From Megamerina dolium (taxonomy: Eukaryota; Arthropoda; Insecta; Diptera; Megamerinidae), in the NCBI GenBank assembly GCA_963854835.1, contig OY978530.1:22266937-22330936 (forward strand): a DNA stretch of 64,000 nucleotides. Direction: 5' to 3'. The position numbers were made by a program, and so were the translations under genes. Under the pieces are notes generated by a model. The model did no database searches. It saw only the letters and a list, made by a program, of their open reading frames with translations, and was not told the DNA's origin. Positions 35,756 to 47,997 of this stretch are shown here, in pieces. Position 1 is the first letter of the stretch, and each line of letters opens with the position of its first letter.

Positions 35756-36762
35756 GCAAGTTGACATCGAATAATTTTGAGTTTTATTTGTGTAGATGGG
35801 TGCAAAAACACGTAATTAACAGCATGTGTATAAGAAATGGACACAAAATCATGTATAGAACATATTCCTTATATATTTCCTATCGCTCTGTATAAACTTA
35901 GGCTAAGGCCAAGGTGTTTATACCTTAGGACTATGCCTTATATTAGTCATTATATAAGCAATAGTGTTACCAGAACACTATATGTCTCTGTCATAACTAT
36001 GTGTGTAAAAAGAAACAACTAATAAGTTATAACACCATAGTTTACAGGCTACAACCTATACAATGGGATAGGGTGACAATATGAAGCGTTTCGAAAATAA
36101 AATGCAAATTAAAATCGAAAATATTTTTTTTTTATGTTTATATTTTAATTGGTTTATTATTGTATTAAATAATTAGAGTGGTTGTTAAAACTGCCTCTCG
36201 AGAGAACCAGTCGTCCAATTCCGTATTGGGTAATACGCGAAGACGGAAAATGAAAAAGACAAAAGAAAAACGCACTATGAATATCACAATATGTATACAC
36301 TTCTACGCGAAGTCAAAAAAATAAAGAATGCAATGTTTGTGTGTGTTTCTTGCTTTATTTATTTTTGAGAATATTATATTAGGGTGTATATTAGTGTTAA
36401 ATGAAATATGTAAATTAAATTTAATTGAAATTATTAGTTGTCAGTAAACCACAAGCTCACGCATACACATATATTTATATGTGTATGAGTGTAGTTATAC
36501 GATATTTATAAATATACCAGCATTTGATATTTTTGTTATTTATACCCATTATTATTATTATTCATATCCTTTTTGAAAAAAAAAAAATTGGTTTTGATTA
36601 GCTCTATGCATAGCATAGCTTGTACCATTTAAACTGTGTTATAAACTGCAGCAACTATATCGATGTAATAATAATATATATTTATTGTTATATATTCGTT
36701 ATGTATGAATGCATAGACTATGTGGAATATGTAATAATATACGCGTGTATACGGGAATGTGT
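35756..36762. other. AT-rich non-coding DNA
   Basis: No supported gene. It holds short palindromic words (ctatgcatagcatagc near 36602) and several AT-only tracts. Confidence 0.5.
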
Positions 36763-36970
36763 GGCACCGTAGGTCAGTGGTTAGTGTCTTGGCCTTCTGA
36801 TCTGTAGGTTGTGGGTTCAATCCCCGTCTGAAGCATAAGAAATTTAACATCAAAAGATTTTTCTTTCGAACGGTACCCACCTGGCGGTAAGGTATTCTTC
36901 CGGCAGTAGCAATTTGCTGCTCAGAAAAGGTGATGGCACAAGGGTTCTGCCGTTCGGAACCGGCTAAAAC
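36763..36970 (+). mobile_element. tRNA-derived SINE
   Basis: The head has A-box TAGGTCAGTGG (36771) and B-box GGTTCAATCCC (36813), spaced as in a pol III promoter. It is followed by an unrelated body of about 130 bp ending in ccgttcggaaccggctaaaa and then a TA-rich tail. The head resembles an Arg-type tRNA around its anticodon stem (CCTTCTGATCTGTAGG), though the acceptor ends do not pair. Another copy of its 3' end lies inverted at 38983-39004. Confidence 0.65.
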
Positions 36971-38952
<1,982 letters not shown>

Positions 38953-39003
38953 TATATATATATATATAAGTATATATATTGTTTTAGCCGGTTCCGAACG
39001 GCA

Positions 39004-39004
<1 letters not shown>
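38953..39004 (-). repeat. TA tract plus inverted copy of the SINE 3' end
   Basis: Reads tattgttttagccggttccg on plus, the reverse complement of the SINE end at 36948-36975. Tc1 copy C and its TA arrays are therefore enclosed by an inverted pair of about 40 bp. Confidence 0.8.

Positions 39005-39035
<31 letters not shown>
39005..39035. repeat. (AC)n microsatellite at the 5' edge of the R1-clade LINE
   Basis: About 15 AC units. The LINE begins immediately to the right (gacatccaagtgtgtg). Matching (AC)n follows the 3' end of the second LINE copy at 51201-51224. Confidence 0.95.
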
Positions 39036-39039
<4 letters not shown>

Positions 39040-39601
39040 TCCAAGTGTGTGTGATGTGTTGTGTGTTGACGTGGTCAGTGAGCGCTCCGCTGTTTTTTGT
39101 ATGGAATATTGGGAAGTGGAAAGATATTGGGAGTCGCATGCATTGGATCGGATGACCTGTAGGACTGACAGGTCGTGCGAGTAGAAGAATCCTGCTAAAA
39201 TCGTAATGAATCCTGAATTTAAAGATAAGTGTATCAAATACAATATTGATTTGTGAAGAAAAAGTGGTTAATAGGAAAATAGCTGAATGTGCTGTTCTTT
39301 TCCTTTTTACATTGTTGGTACAATATTTTGTTGTTATCAATTTGTTAGTTGGTATATTGCCAACTACTGTGACGTAAATATAAATTAATTAAAAATAATT
39401 AGTGTAGACACACACCTATTAAGAAATTGGAGACTTACATAGTTGAGTTTACTTGGTGGTATTGCCAGCCAGTACTTGGGAAAATCCCCACAACTGGTCT
39501 TACACTTTGTAGGGATTTTATATATAAATTAGGAATATTTAAACATTAATCGATTTAATTTAAATTAAAACTGAAATAAAACATGTTATTTTTATCTCTT
39601 G

Positions 39602-40290
39602 ACAAGTTCAATTGATCTTACACATGTAAGATGGTATATGTGTATGAGTAGTATATATGTGTGGAGTACATAACGATGATATGTATTTGAATGCGTAGAA
39701 TGCGTGCATATGCAGAAATGCACAAATATGTGTGTGTGTGTATGTAAGTGTACATGTGTTTGAGAAGTTATATTTTGTGGACACGATCGTGGGCGTATGT
39801 GCATATGAGTATTTACATTTTTCGAGCGTGAGCATAGAAATGCATGAATTTGAAGGAGTATATCTTCAGTGGTGTGTGCAAGGGTGTACCATGTAAGATG
39901 TTGTAGAAAGGTATATGGTGGTATGCATGGGGTAAAGGTATGTGTGTAGTCATAGATGTGTATATGGGCATGCCTATGAATATGAGTATGTATGGTTACA
40001 AATGCATGTATGTGTGTATGTGGGCATGTGGGTGTTTGCATTTATGTGTGAATGCCTGTATGTATATGCCGAGGTATATGAGAGACCTCATGGGTGTAGA
40101 TGGGCGTGGGCACAATTATGAGTCCCCACGAGTGTATATATAGACATGGGTGCGGATGGCTATGTGTGTGTAAGTGCTTGTGTGTGTTCATGTATACGTG
40201 TGTAGATTTACATTTATGTGGATTAGCGCATGGATTCATATATAGTAAATATATCTCTTGTTGTGCCAGCGTGAGTATATGCGTTGGCAC
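39602..40290 (+). repeat. Degenerate GT/TGYA-rich 5' UTR segment (first copy)
   Basis: About 690 bp of imperfect tgtgtatg/atgtgtgt words inside the LINE 5' UTR, repeated at 45413-46101. Antisense frames here read as His/Thr-rich peptides and are not genes. It resembles the (ACAY)n class of microsatellite in composition. Confidence 0.8.
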
Positions 40291-40717
40291 ATGTAACGTG
40301 TAATTATTTTCGGCCATTGGCATTAAGACCGAGACCAGTAAGGTCTTACTTAAGGTATACTGGAAACAATGAATATAATATGGTAGTTTTGAGCTGGTAA
40401 TTGTGGTATTCTGTTACCTCAGTATGCAGGGGTGGTACCCTGCAGAAATGGCTTTCGGGCTAATGCCACAATTGCCTCCGCCCCGCTAAAACCATGGCAG
40501 GCCTCGAAGAACGCTCAATGTTTGTCACCATTAAATTGGTCGTGTAGGCTCAGATGTAATATTCCTGGCTAACACTGATCTAGCTCTGTATGCAAGTTCT
40601 CATGAAGGCTTGTGTCAGCTCTCGCATGGACCTCACTGCTTGCAAAGGGACCCATGGGATCTTAAGGTGACTACACTACGAGCAGAGATAACGATTTCGA
40701 GTTGGGGCCCTTTAAGC

Positions 40718-42186
40718 ATGGAAACAAATAAAATAAACAATAACAACAATAGAGAAAATACAAAAGAGGAGGTTTTCACACGAAGACCTAAAGTAATGTA
40801 CTCGCCAGTAAAACGGCCGAGTAAAGAACAAACAAGTCGGCTTGAGGCTGAAAAGTCGCCGGCTGTTCGGGTAAATAACCCGGATGAGTGCAACACTCCA
40901 TCTGTGTCAGAGTTGCCGGTAGAGGTCTACTCACCGATAGCAACTACAGGTAGAGGAGATAATGCGATAAAACAAAAAGTAATAAATGAGGAGAACGAAC
41001 AGCAGGAAGGTGAGGAAGACCTAACTTCTGCTGATACTCGGAAAAATGATGCATTTGATATCCTGGGCCACAAAATTGCTGAGCTTCAGAGTATGATTGG
41101 ATCGCAAAGGCACATTAACCAGACGGTGCGAGATTTGGTATCTAATATTGCAGCCCTTCACGAAGAGGCATCTGAAAGATACTCACATAAGCGGCAAGGC
41201 CCAACCATTATGGAGGCAAAGGGTTCACAGACATCGCCTACAAGACAGCATGACAAAGTCATTATTCAGAAGCAGGAGATGCGAAAAGGAGAAGTGAGGG
41301 CGAAAGAACTTGAAATGGAGACGACACAGAAACAAAACAACAGAGTAAGGAGGACTGGCAGCCCGTTATAAAGAAGGGAACAAACAAGCCACCACCAAAG
41401 AAAGGACTTCCTTTAGAAAATAAAGGGAAAGTAGTTCCAAAGCGTATCCGTGCTCGACCCGAAGCTATAGTCATAACTAAAACCGGGGACTTATCATACG
41501 CTGATATATTAAAAAAACTGAAGGCCAATCCAGATTTTAAGCAGCTCGGCGAAGAGGTTAATAAAATCAAAAAGACCTCTAAAGGTGAAATATTGTTGGA
41601 GTTAAAAGGCAAGCCAGGCGAGAAAACAGAAAAATATAAGGAAGCGATGGAACAAGCTCTCCAAAAGTCAGCTAGCATCAAAACTCTGCGACCACATATC
41701 CTTATTGAATGTCGGGATTTAGATGAAATTACTGTGGCGGAAGACATATGCGCCGCAGTGGTGGAGAAATACCCAGAAATAGGACACTTGGACGCAAGTG
41801 CCGTAAAATCCATGCGAACGACGTGGAATGGTTCGCAAACAGCGCTGATTAGACTCCCTGCAGAAATAGCAAAATCAATATTAAATGGTGAGCGAATCCG
41901 TGTGGGTTGGGTGAATTGCAGGCTACGTGAGTATATAACTCCAACGCGCTGCTTTAAGTGCCTTGGTTTTGGACATATATCAAGGCACTGTAAAAGTACT
42001 ATAGACCGCACAGGTGCTTGCATGCGCTGTGGAAACAAAGGCCATCGAGCAAACCTGTGTAAAGCACAGCCCAAATGTGTTATCTGTGAACCAGGAATTA
42101 AAGGTGGAAACGAACACCCTACAGGATGCTATAAATGCCCAGCTTATAAAGCAGCTCTACAAGAAATAAGAAAACGGAATGATTAG
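40718..42186 (+). pseudogene. R1-clade ORF1 (gag-like), first copy, one-base frameshift
   Basis: Chosen start is ATG 40718 (METNKINNNNNREN); an upstream in-frame ATG at 40610 lies in leader-like sequence. A charged, probably coiled-coil region follows, then SYADILKKLKANPDF and three zinc knuckles (CFKCLGFGHISRHC, CMRCGNKGHRANLC and CVICEP...H...C). The frame shifts once near 41335-41345, in a run of A and C. The total length of 1469 nt is one short of a whole number of codons, so a single missing base is likely. The stop overlaps ORF2 by 8 nt (ATGATTAG). Confidence 0.85.
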
Positions 42187-44995
42187 GTGCATTCAGATAA
42201 ATCTAAACCACTATGAAGCAGCACAAGATATCCTCTTGAAAACAATAGCTGAACAACAAATTGACGTTGCACTAATAAGCGAGCAATACAAAAATCTAGT
42301 GAATAATGGAAAGTGGTTAAGCGACATGAGCAGTAAAGCAGCGATATGGACCTGCGGCAATCTGCCTTTTGAACGCAAAAGTAGCACCCAACATGTAGGC
42401 TTTGTCTACGCACAAATTAAAGGAGTACATTTCTACAGTTGCTATGCACCGCCAAGTGCAACAATACAAGAATTCGAAGATATGGTAGACCGATTGGTGA
42501 ATGAAGCGAGAGGGAAATCACCCATAATAATCGGGGGTGACTTTAATGCCTGGGCTACGGAGTGGGGTAGTGTACGCACGAACCGTAGAGGGACTCTAGT
42601 CTTAGAAGCGTTTGCCTGTTTAGACATGGTGGTGCTGAATCATGGTAATGCATTCACCTTCGATAATGGAAGAGGAGGATCAGTTGTGGATATTACATTC
42701 GCAAGCCGTACGTTAGCAAGAGTTATGGAATGGAAAGTGTCGGATGTATATACACATAGCGACCATATGGCTATTGTGTTCAATACGAAACCTACTACAA
42801 GGTTTCAATTACGCAGAACACAAACAAAGGCACAAACAAACGGCTGGAAAGTTAAAAAACTTGATATGGACGTTTTGGAATACGTCCTTAATGATCTGTA
42901 TACAATCGAAGGCAATGCTGAAAAACAAGCAGAGCATGTAATGCGATTACTTGAGAAAGTATGTGACGCAGCAATGCCTCGAAAGGGGAAAAGTAACGGG
43001 AGGGCCCCAGTATACTGGTGGAACGAAGATATAGCTAGCTTACGCTCACAATGTCATAGACACCGCAGAATGCAACAGAGGGGCAGAGGTACAGAACAAT
43101 ATGGGAATTTGCAATCGCAGTACAAGGCGACAAGGAAACTGCTACGGAAAGCGATATCCAAGAGCAAAAAGCAGGCATTTCTTAACTTAATTGATGAAGT
43201 GCAAAACAATCCCTGGGGGAGCGCGTACAGGATTGTGCTGAATAAAGTTAATAGCAATAATGCTAATTCCCCCATCTGCCCGGCCATTATGTCAAATATC
43301 GTAAATGGCTTATTCCCACAACAGAGCTCGGAAATGGTTGAATCGGAAATCCAAGTTGATATAGACACAATTCCACCTATAACCCCAGACGAAGTTGCCA
43401 CAGCTGCACATAAAATCAAAAATGAGAAAACCCCAGGACTTGATGGTATACCTAACGTGGTACTCAAAACAGCAATTAAAATGAAGCCAGAAGTTTTTGC
43501 GCAATTATACACGGCCTGCTTTAGAGAAGGATCATTTCCACGTCGGTGGAAACGCCAGAGACTTGTCCTAATCCCCAAAGGCGATAAACCACCGGATGAA
43601 CCGTCTTCATATCGTCCACTATGTATGCTGGATACTGCGGGTAAGGTACTGGAGCGGATTATATGCTCTAGACTGGAAAAATACACTGAAGGTGAAACAG
43701 GCCTTTCTGAATGGCAATATGGATTCAGGAAAAAGCGCAGTACTGTAGATGCGATTGAAAAAGTGTGTGAAATTGCAAAAAAAGCAATGGAAGGGAAAAG
43801 ATGGAGAGGGGGCAGTAAAGAATATTGTGCTGTTGTAACCGTAGATATCAAAAATGCTTTTAATTCAGCAAATTGGTCGTATACACTAAATGCTCTTCGA
43901 GGTATCCATGCACCGGCGTACTTGATTCGAATAATTACAAATTATTTTAAAAGTAGAACTTTGTACTATGACACAGAAGAAGGACCAAAGCAGTACATGG
44001 TGACGGGTGGAGTACCGCAAGGCTCGGTACTGGGACCACTTCTCTGGAACATTATGTACGACGGTATACTTAAAATACAGAAGCCGAAAGGAGTAAATAT
44101 CATTGGGTATGCAGACGATATCGCTATCACGGTAGTTGCAAAAACCCTGCCGGAAGTAAAACGAAACGCTGAAGAAACAATTAAAATTGTTAAACAGTGG
44201 CTTGAGTTAGCGGGACTAGATCTCGCGGATCATAAAACCGAAGCAGTATTAATGAGTAGCCGGAAGAAGGTAGAGCATATTGATGTGCGTGTTGGTAGCC
44301 ACATCATATCATCCATGCCATACATTAAGTACTTGGGAGTCCTATTGGACCATAGGTTAAATTTTAAAGAACACCTCAAATATGCGGGTGTTAAAGCAGC
44401 AAAAGCAAGTGCGGCACTGTCGAGGCTCATGCCGAATATTGGTGGACCACGTCAACCGATTAGACATCTACTCACAGGTGTCAACACATCGATAGTAATG
44501 TACGCTGCACCCGTATGGGCTACAGCGACTGGTTGTAGCTCTTACATGAGAGGGATAACAGCTGCATACAGATTATCGTCCCTAAGAGTCTGTAGCGCAT
44601 TTCGCACAGTCTCTAATGATGCAGCGAATGTAATCGCGTGCCGGTGTCCTATTGATATCATAGCGGCCCAAGCGAGGTCAATTCGTGATAATAAAAAACT
44701 ACCGCAGGCTGAGCGGATAGAAGTAGAAAATATAATTAGCCATAGTGAGCGAGTATGGCAATATAGATGGGACGCATCGACTAAAGGGCGGTGGACACAT
44801 ACACTAATACCCAATATAAAAACTTGGATAGACAGGAAACATGGAGAGATACACTACCACCTGACCCAGTTGTGTGTTGACGTGGTCAGTGAGCGCTCCG
44901 CTGTTTTTTGTATGGAATATTGGGAAGTGGAAAGATATTGGGAGTCGCATGCATTGGATCGGATGACCTGTAGGACTGACAGGTCGTGCGAGTAG
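42179..44995 (+). pseudogene. R1-clade ORF2, first copy, C-terminus replaced
   Basis: Same endonuclease and reverse transcriptase as the second copy up to HYHLTQ (about residue 897). It then reads out of the LINE into the next 5' UTR and stops at 44995 after about 40 foreign residues (CVDVVSERSAVF...). The C-terminal CCHC knuckle is lost. The YADD box is intact at residues 644-647. It probably cannot support target-primed reverse transcription on its own. Confidence 0.9.
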
Positions 44996-45412
44996 AAGAA
45001 TCCTGCTAAAATCGTAATGAATCCTGAATTTAAAGATAAGTGTATCAAATACAATATTGATTTGTGAAGAAAAAGTGGTTAATAGGAAAATAGCTGAATG
45101 TGCTGTTCTTTTCCTTTTTACATTGTTGGTACAATATTTTGTTGTTATCAATTTGTTAGTTGGTATATTGCCAACTACTGTGACGTAAATATAAATTAAT
45201 TAAAAATAATTAGTGTAGACACACACCTATTAAGAAATTGGAGACTTACATAGTTGAGTTTACTTGGTGGTATTGCCAGCCAGTACTTGGGAAAATCCCC
45301 ACAACTGGTCTTACACTTTGTAGGGATTTTATATATAAATTAGGAATATTTAAACATTAATCGATTTAATTTAAATTAAAACTGAAATAAAACATGTTAT
45401 TTTTATCTCTTG

Positions 45413-46101
45413 ACAAGTTCAATTGATCTTACACATGTAAGATGGTATATGTGTATGAGTAGTATATATGTGTGGAGTACATAACGATGATATGTATTTG
45501 AATGCGTAGAATGCGTGCATATGCAGAAATGCACAAATATGTGTGTGTGTGTATGTAAGTGTACATGTGTTTGAGAAGTTATATTTTGTGGACACGATCG
45601 TGGGCGTATGTGCATATGAGTATTTACATTTTTCGAGCGTGAGCATAGAAATGCATGAATTTGAAGGAGTATATCTTCAGTGGTGTGTGCAAGGGTGTAC
45701 CATGTAAGATGTTGTAGAAAGGTATATGGTGGTATGCATGGGGTAAAGGTATGTGTGTAGTCATAGATGTGTATATGGGCATGCCTATGAATATGAGTAT
45801 GTATGGTTACAAATGCATGTATGTGTGTATGTGGGCATGTGGGTGTTTGCATTTATGTGTGAATGCCTGTATGTATATGCCGAGGTATATGAGAGACCTC
45901 ATGGGTGTAGATGGGCGTGGGCACAATTATGAGTCCCCACGAGTGTATATATAGACATGGGTGCGGATGGCTATGTGTGTGTAAGTGCTTGTGTGTGTTC
46001 ATGTATACGTGTGTAGATTTACATTTATGTGGATTAGCGCATGGATTCATATATAGTAAATATATCTCTTGTTGTGCCAGCGTGAGTATATGCGTTGGCA
46101 C
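45413..46101 (+). repeat. Degenerate GT/TGYA-rich 5' UTR segment (second copy)
   Basis: Identical to 39602-40290 where compared. Confidence 0.8.
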
Positions 46102-46528
46102 ATGTAACGTGTAATTATTTTCGGCCATTGGCATTAAGACCGAGACCAGTAAGGTCTTACTTAAGGTATACTGGAAACAATGAATATAATATGGTAGTTT
46201 TGAGCTGGTAATTGTGGTATTCTGTTACCTCAGTATGCAGGGGTGGTACCCTGCAGAAATGGCTTTCGGGCTAATGCCACAATTGCCTCCGCCCCGCTAA
46301 AACCATGGCAGGCCTCGAAGAACGCTCAATGTTTGTCACCATTAAATTGGTCGTGTAGGCTCAGATGTAATATTCCTGGCTAACACTGATCTAGCTCTGT
46401 ATGCAAGTTCTCATGAAGGCTTGTGTCAGCTCTCGCATGGACCTCACTGCTTGCAAAGGGACCCATGGGATCTTAAGGTGACTACACTACGAGCAGAGAT
46501 AACGATTTCGAGTTGGGGCCCTTTAAGC

Positions 46529-47997
46529 ATGGAAACAAATAAAATAAACAATAACAACAATAGAGAAAATACAAAAGAGGAGGTTTTCACACGAAGACCT
46601 AAAGTAATGTACTCGCCAGTAAAACGGCCGAGTAAAGAACAAACAAGTCGGCTTGAGGCTGAAAAGTCGCCGGCTGTTCGGGTAAATAACCCGGATGAGT
46701 GCAACACTCCATCTGTGTCAGAGTTGCCGGTAGAGGTCTACTCACCGATAGCAACTACAGGTAGAGGAGATAATGCGATAAAACAAAAAGTAATAAATGA
46801 GGAGAACGAACAGCAGGAAGGTGAGGAAGACCTAACTTCTGCTGATACTCGGAAAAATGATGCATTTGATATCCTGGGCCACAAAATTGCTGAGCTTCAG
46901 AGTATGATTGGATCGCAAAGGCACATTAACCAGACGGTGCGAGATTTGGTATCTAATATTGCAGCCCTTCACGAAGAGGCATCTGAAAGATACTCACATA
47001 AGCGGCAAGGCCCAACCATTATGGAGGCAAAGGGTTCACAGACATCGCCTACAAGACAGCATGACAAAGTCATTATTCAGAAGCAGGAGATGCGAAAAGG
47101 AGAAGTGAGGGCGAAAGAACTTGAAATGGAGACGACACAGAAACAAAACAACAGAGTAAGGAGGACTGGCAGCCCGTTATAAAGAAGGGAACAAACAAGC
47201 CACCACCAAAGAAAGGACTTCCTTTAGAAAATAAAGGGAAAGTAGTTCCAAAGCGTATCCGTGCTCGACCCGAAGCTATAGTCATAACTAAAACCGGGGA
47301 CTTATCATACGCTGATATATTAAAAAAACTGAAGGCCAATCCAGATTTTAAGCAGCTCGGCGAAGAGGTTAATAAAATCAAAAAGACCTCTAAAGGTGAA
47401 ATATTGTTGGAGTTAAAAGGCAAGCCAGGCGAGAAAACAGAAAAATATAAGGAAGCGATGGAACAAGCTCTCCAAAAGTCAGCTAGCATCAAAACTCTGC
47501 GACCACATATCCTTATTGAATGTCGGGATTTAGATGAAATTACTGTGGCGGAAGACATATGCGCCGCAGTGGTGGAGAAATACCCAGAAATAGGACACTT
47601 GGACGCAAGTGCCGTAAAATCCATGCGAACGACGTGGAATGGTTCGCAAACAGCGCTGATTAGACTCCCTGCAGAAATAGCAAAATCAATATTAAATGGT
47701 GAGCGAATCCGTGTGGGTTGGGTGAATTGCAGGCTACGTGAGTATATAACTCCAACGCGCTGCTTTAAGTGCCTTGGTTTTGGACATATATCAAGGCACT
47801 GTAAAAGTACTATAGACCGCACAGGTGCTTGCATGCGCTGTGGAAACAAAGGCCATCGAGCAAACCTGTGTAAAGCACAGCCCAAATGTGTTATCTGTGA
47901 ACCAGGAATTAAAGGTGGAAACGAACACCCTACAGGATGCTATAAATGCCCAGCTTATAAAGCAGCTCTACAAGAAATAAGAAAACGGAATGATTAG
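46529..47997 (+). pseudogene. R1-clade ORF1 (gag-like), second copy, same frameshift
   Basis: Identical in all reading frames to 40718-42186. It shows the acidic/charged N-terminal half, the frameshift near 47150, and three C-terminal zinc knuckles expected to bind the element RNA in the ribonucleoprotein. Since ORF2 is intact, a one-base sequencing or assembly error in the A/C-rich run cannot be excluded; an intended -1 shift is less likely, because no clear slippery heptamer is seen there. Confidence 0.85.

Larger units (their letters stand above)
39036..44870 (+). mobile_element. R1-clade LINE, upstream copy of a tandem pair (3'-truncated)
   Basis: Contains a 5' end, a long GT-rich 5' UTR, ORF1 and most of ORF2. 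At 44869-44871 ORF2 joins directly to a second 5' UTR. It lacks the ORF2 C-terminus, the 3' UTR and poly(A). Loss of a 3' end is not how LINEs normally truncate, so a DNA-level duplication explains it better. Confidence 0.9.

Noticed and set aside
36763..36835. Functional tRNA gene
   Set aside because: A and B boxes are good, but the acceptor ends do not pair and an unrelated body with a tail follows, which fits a SINE.
38995..39060. CRISPR-like or satellite array
   Set aside because: Only a dinucleotide (AC)n repeat; no spacer-repeat periodicity. No CRISPR array was seen anywhere in the window.
39592..40323. His/Thr-rich antisense frames of up to 149 residues (also at 45403-46134)
   Set aside because: They come from the GT-rich LINE 5' UTR read on the wrong strand; low-complexity with no family.
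41262..42074. 270-residue minus frame opposite ORF1 (also 47073-47885), and the 265-residue frames opposite ORF2
   Set aside because: Antisense shadows of well-supported LINE ORFs.
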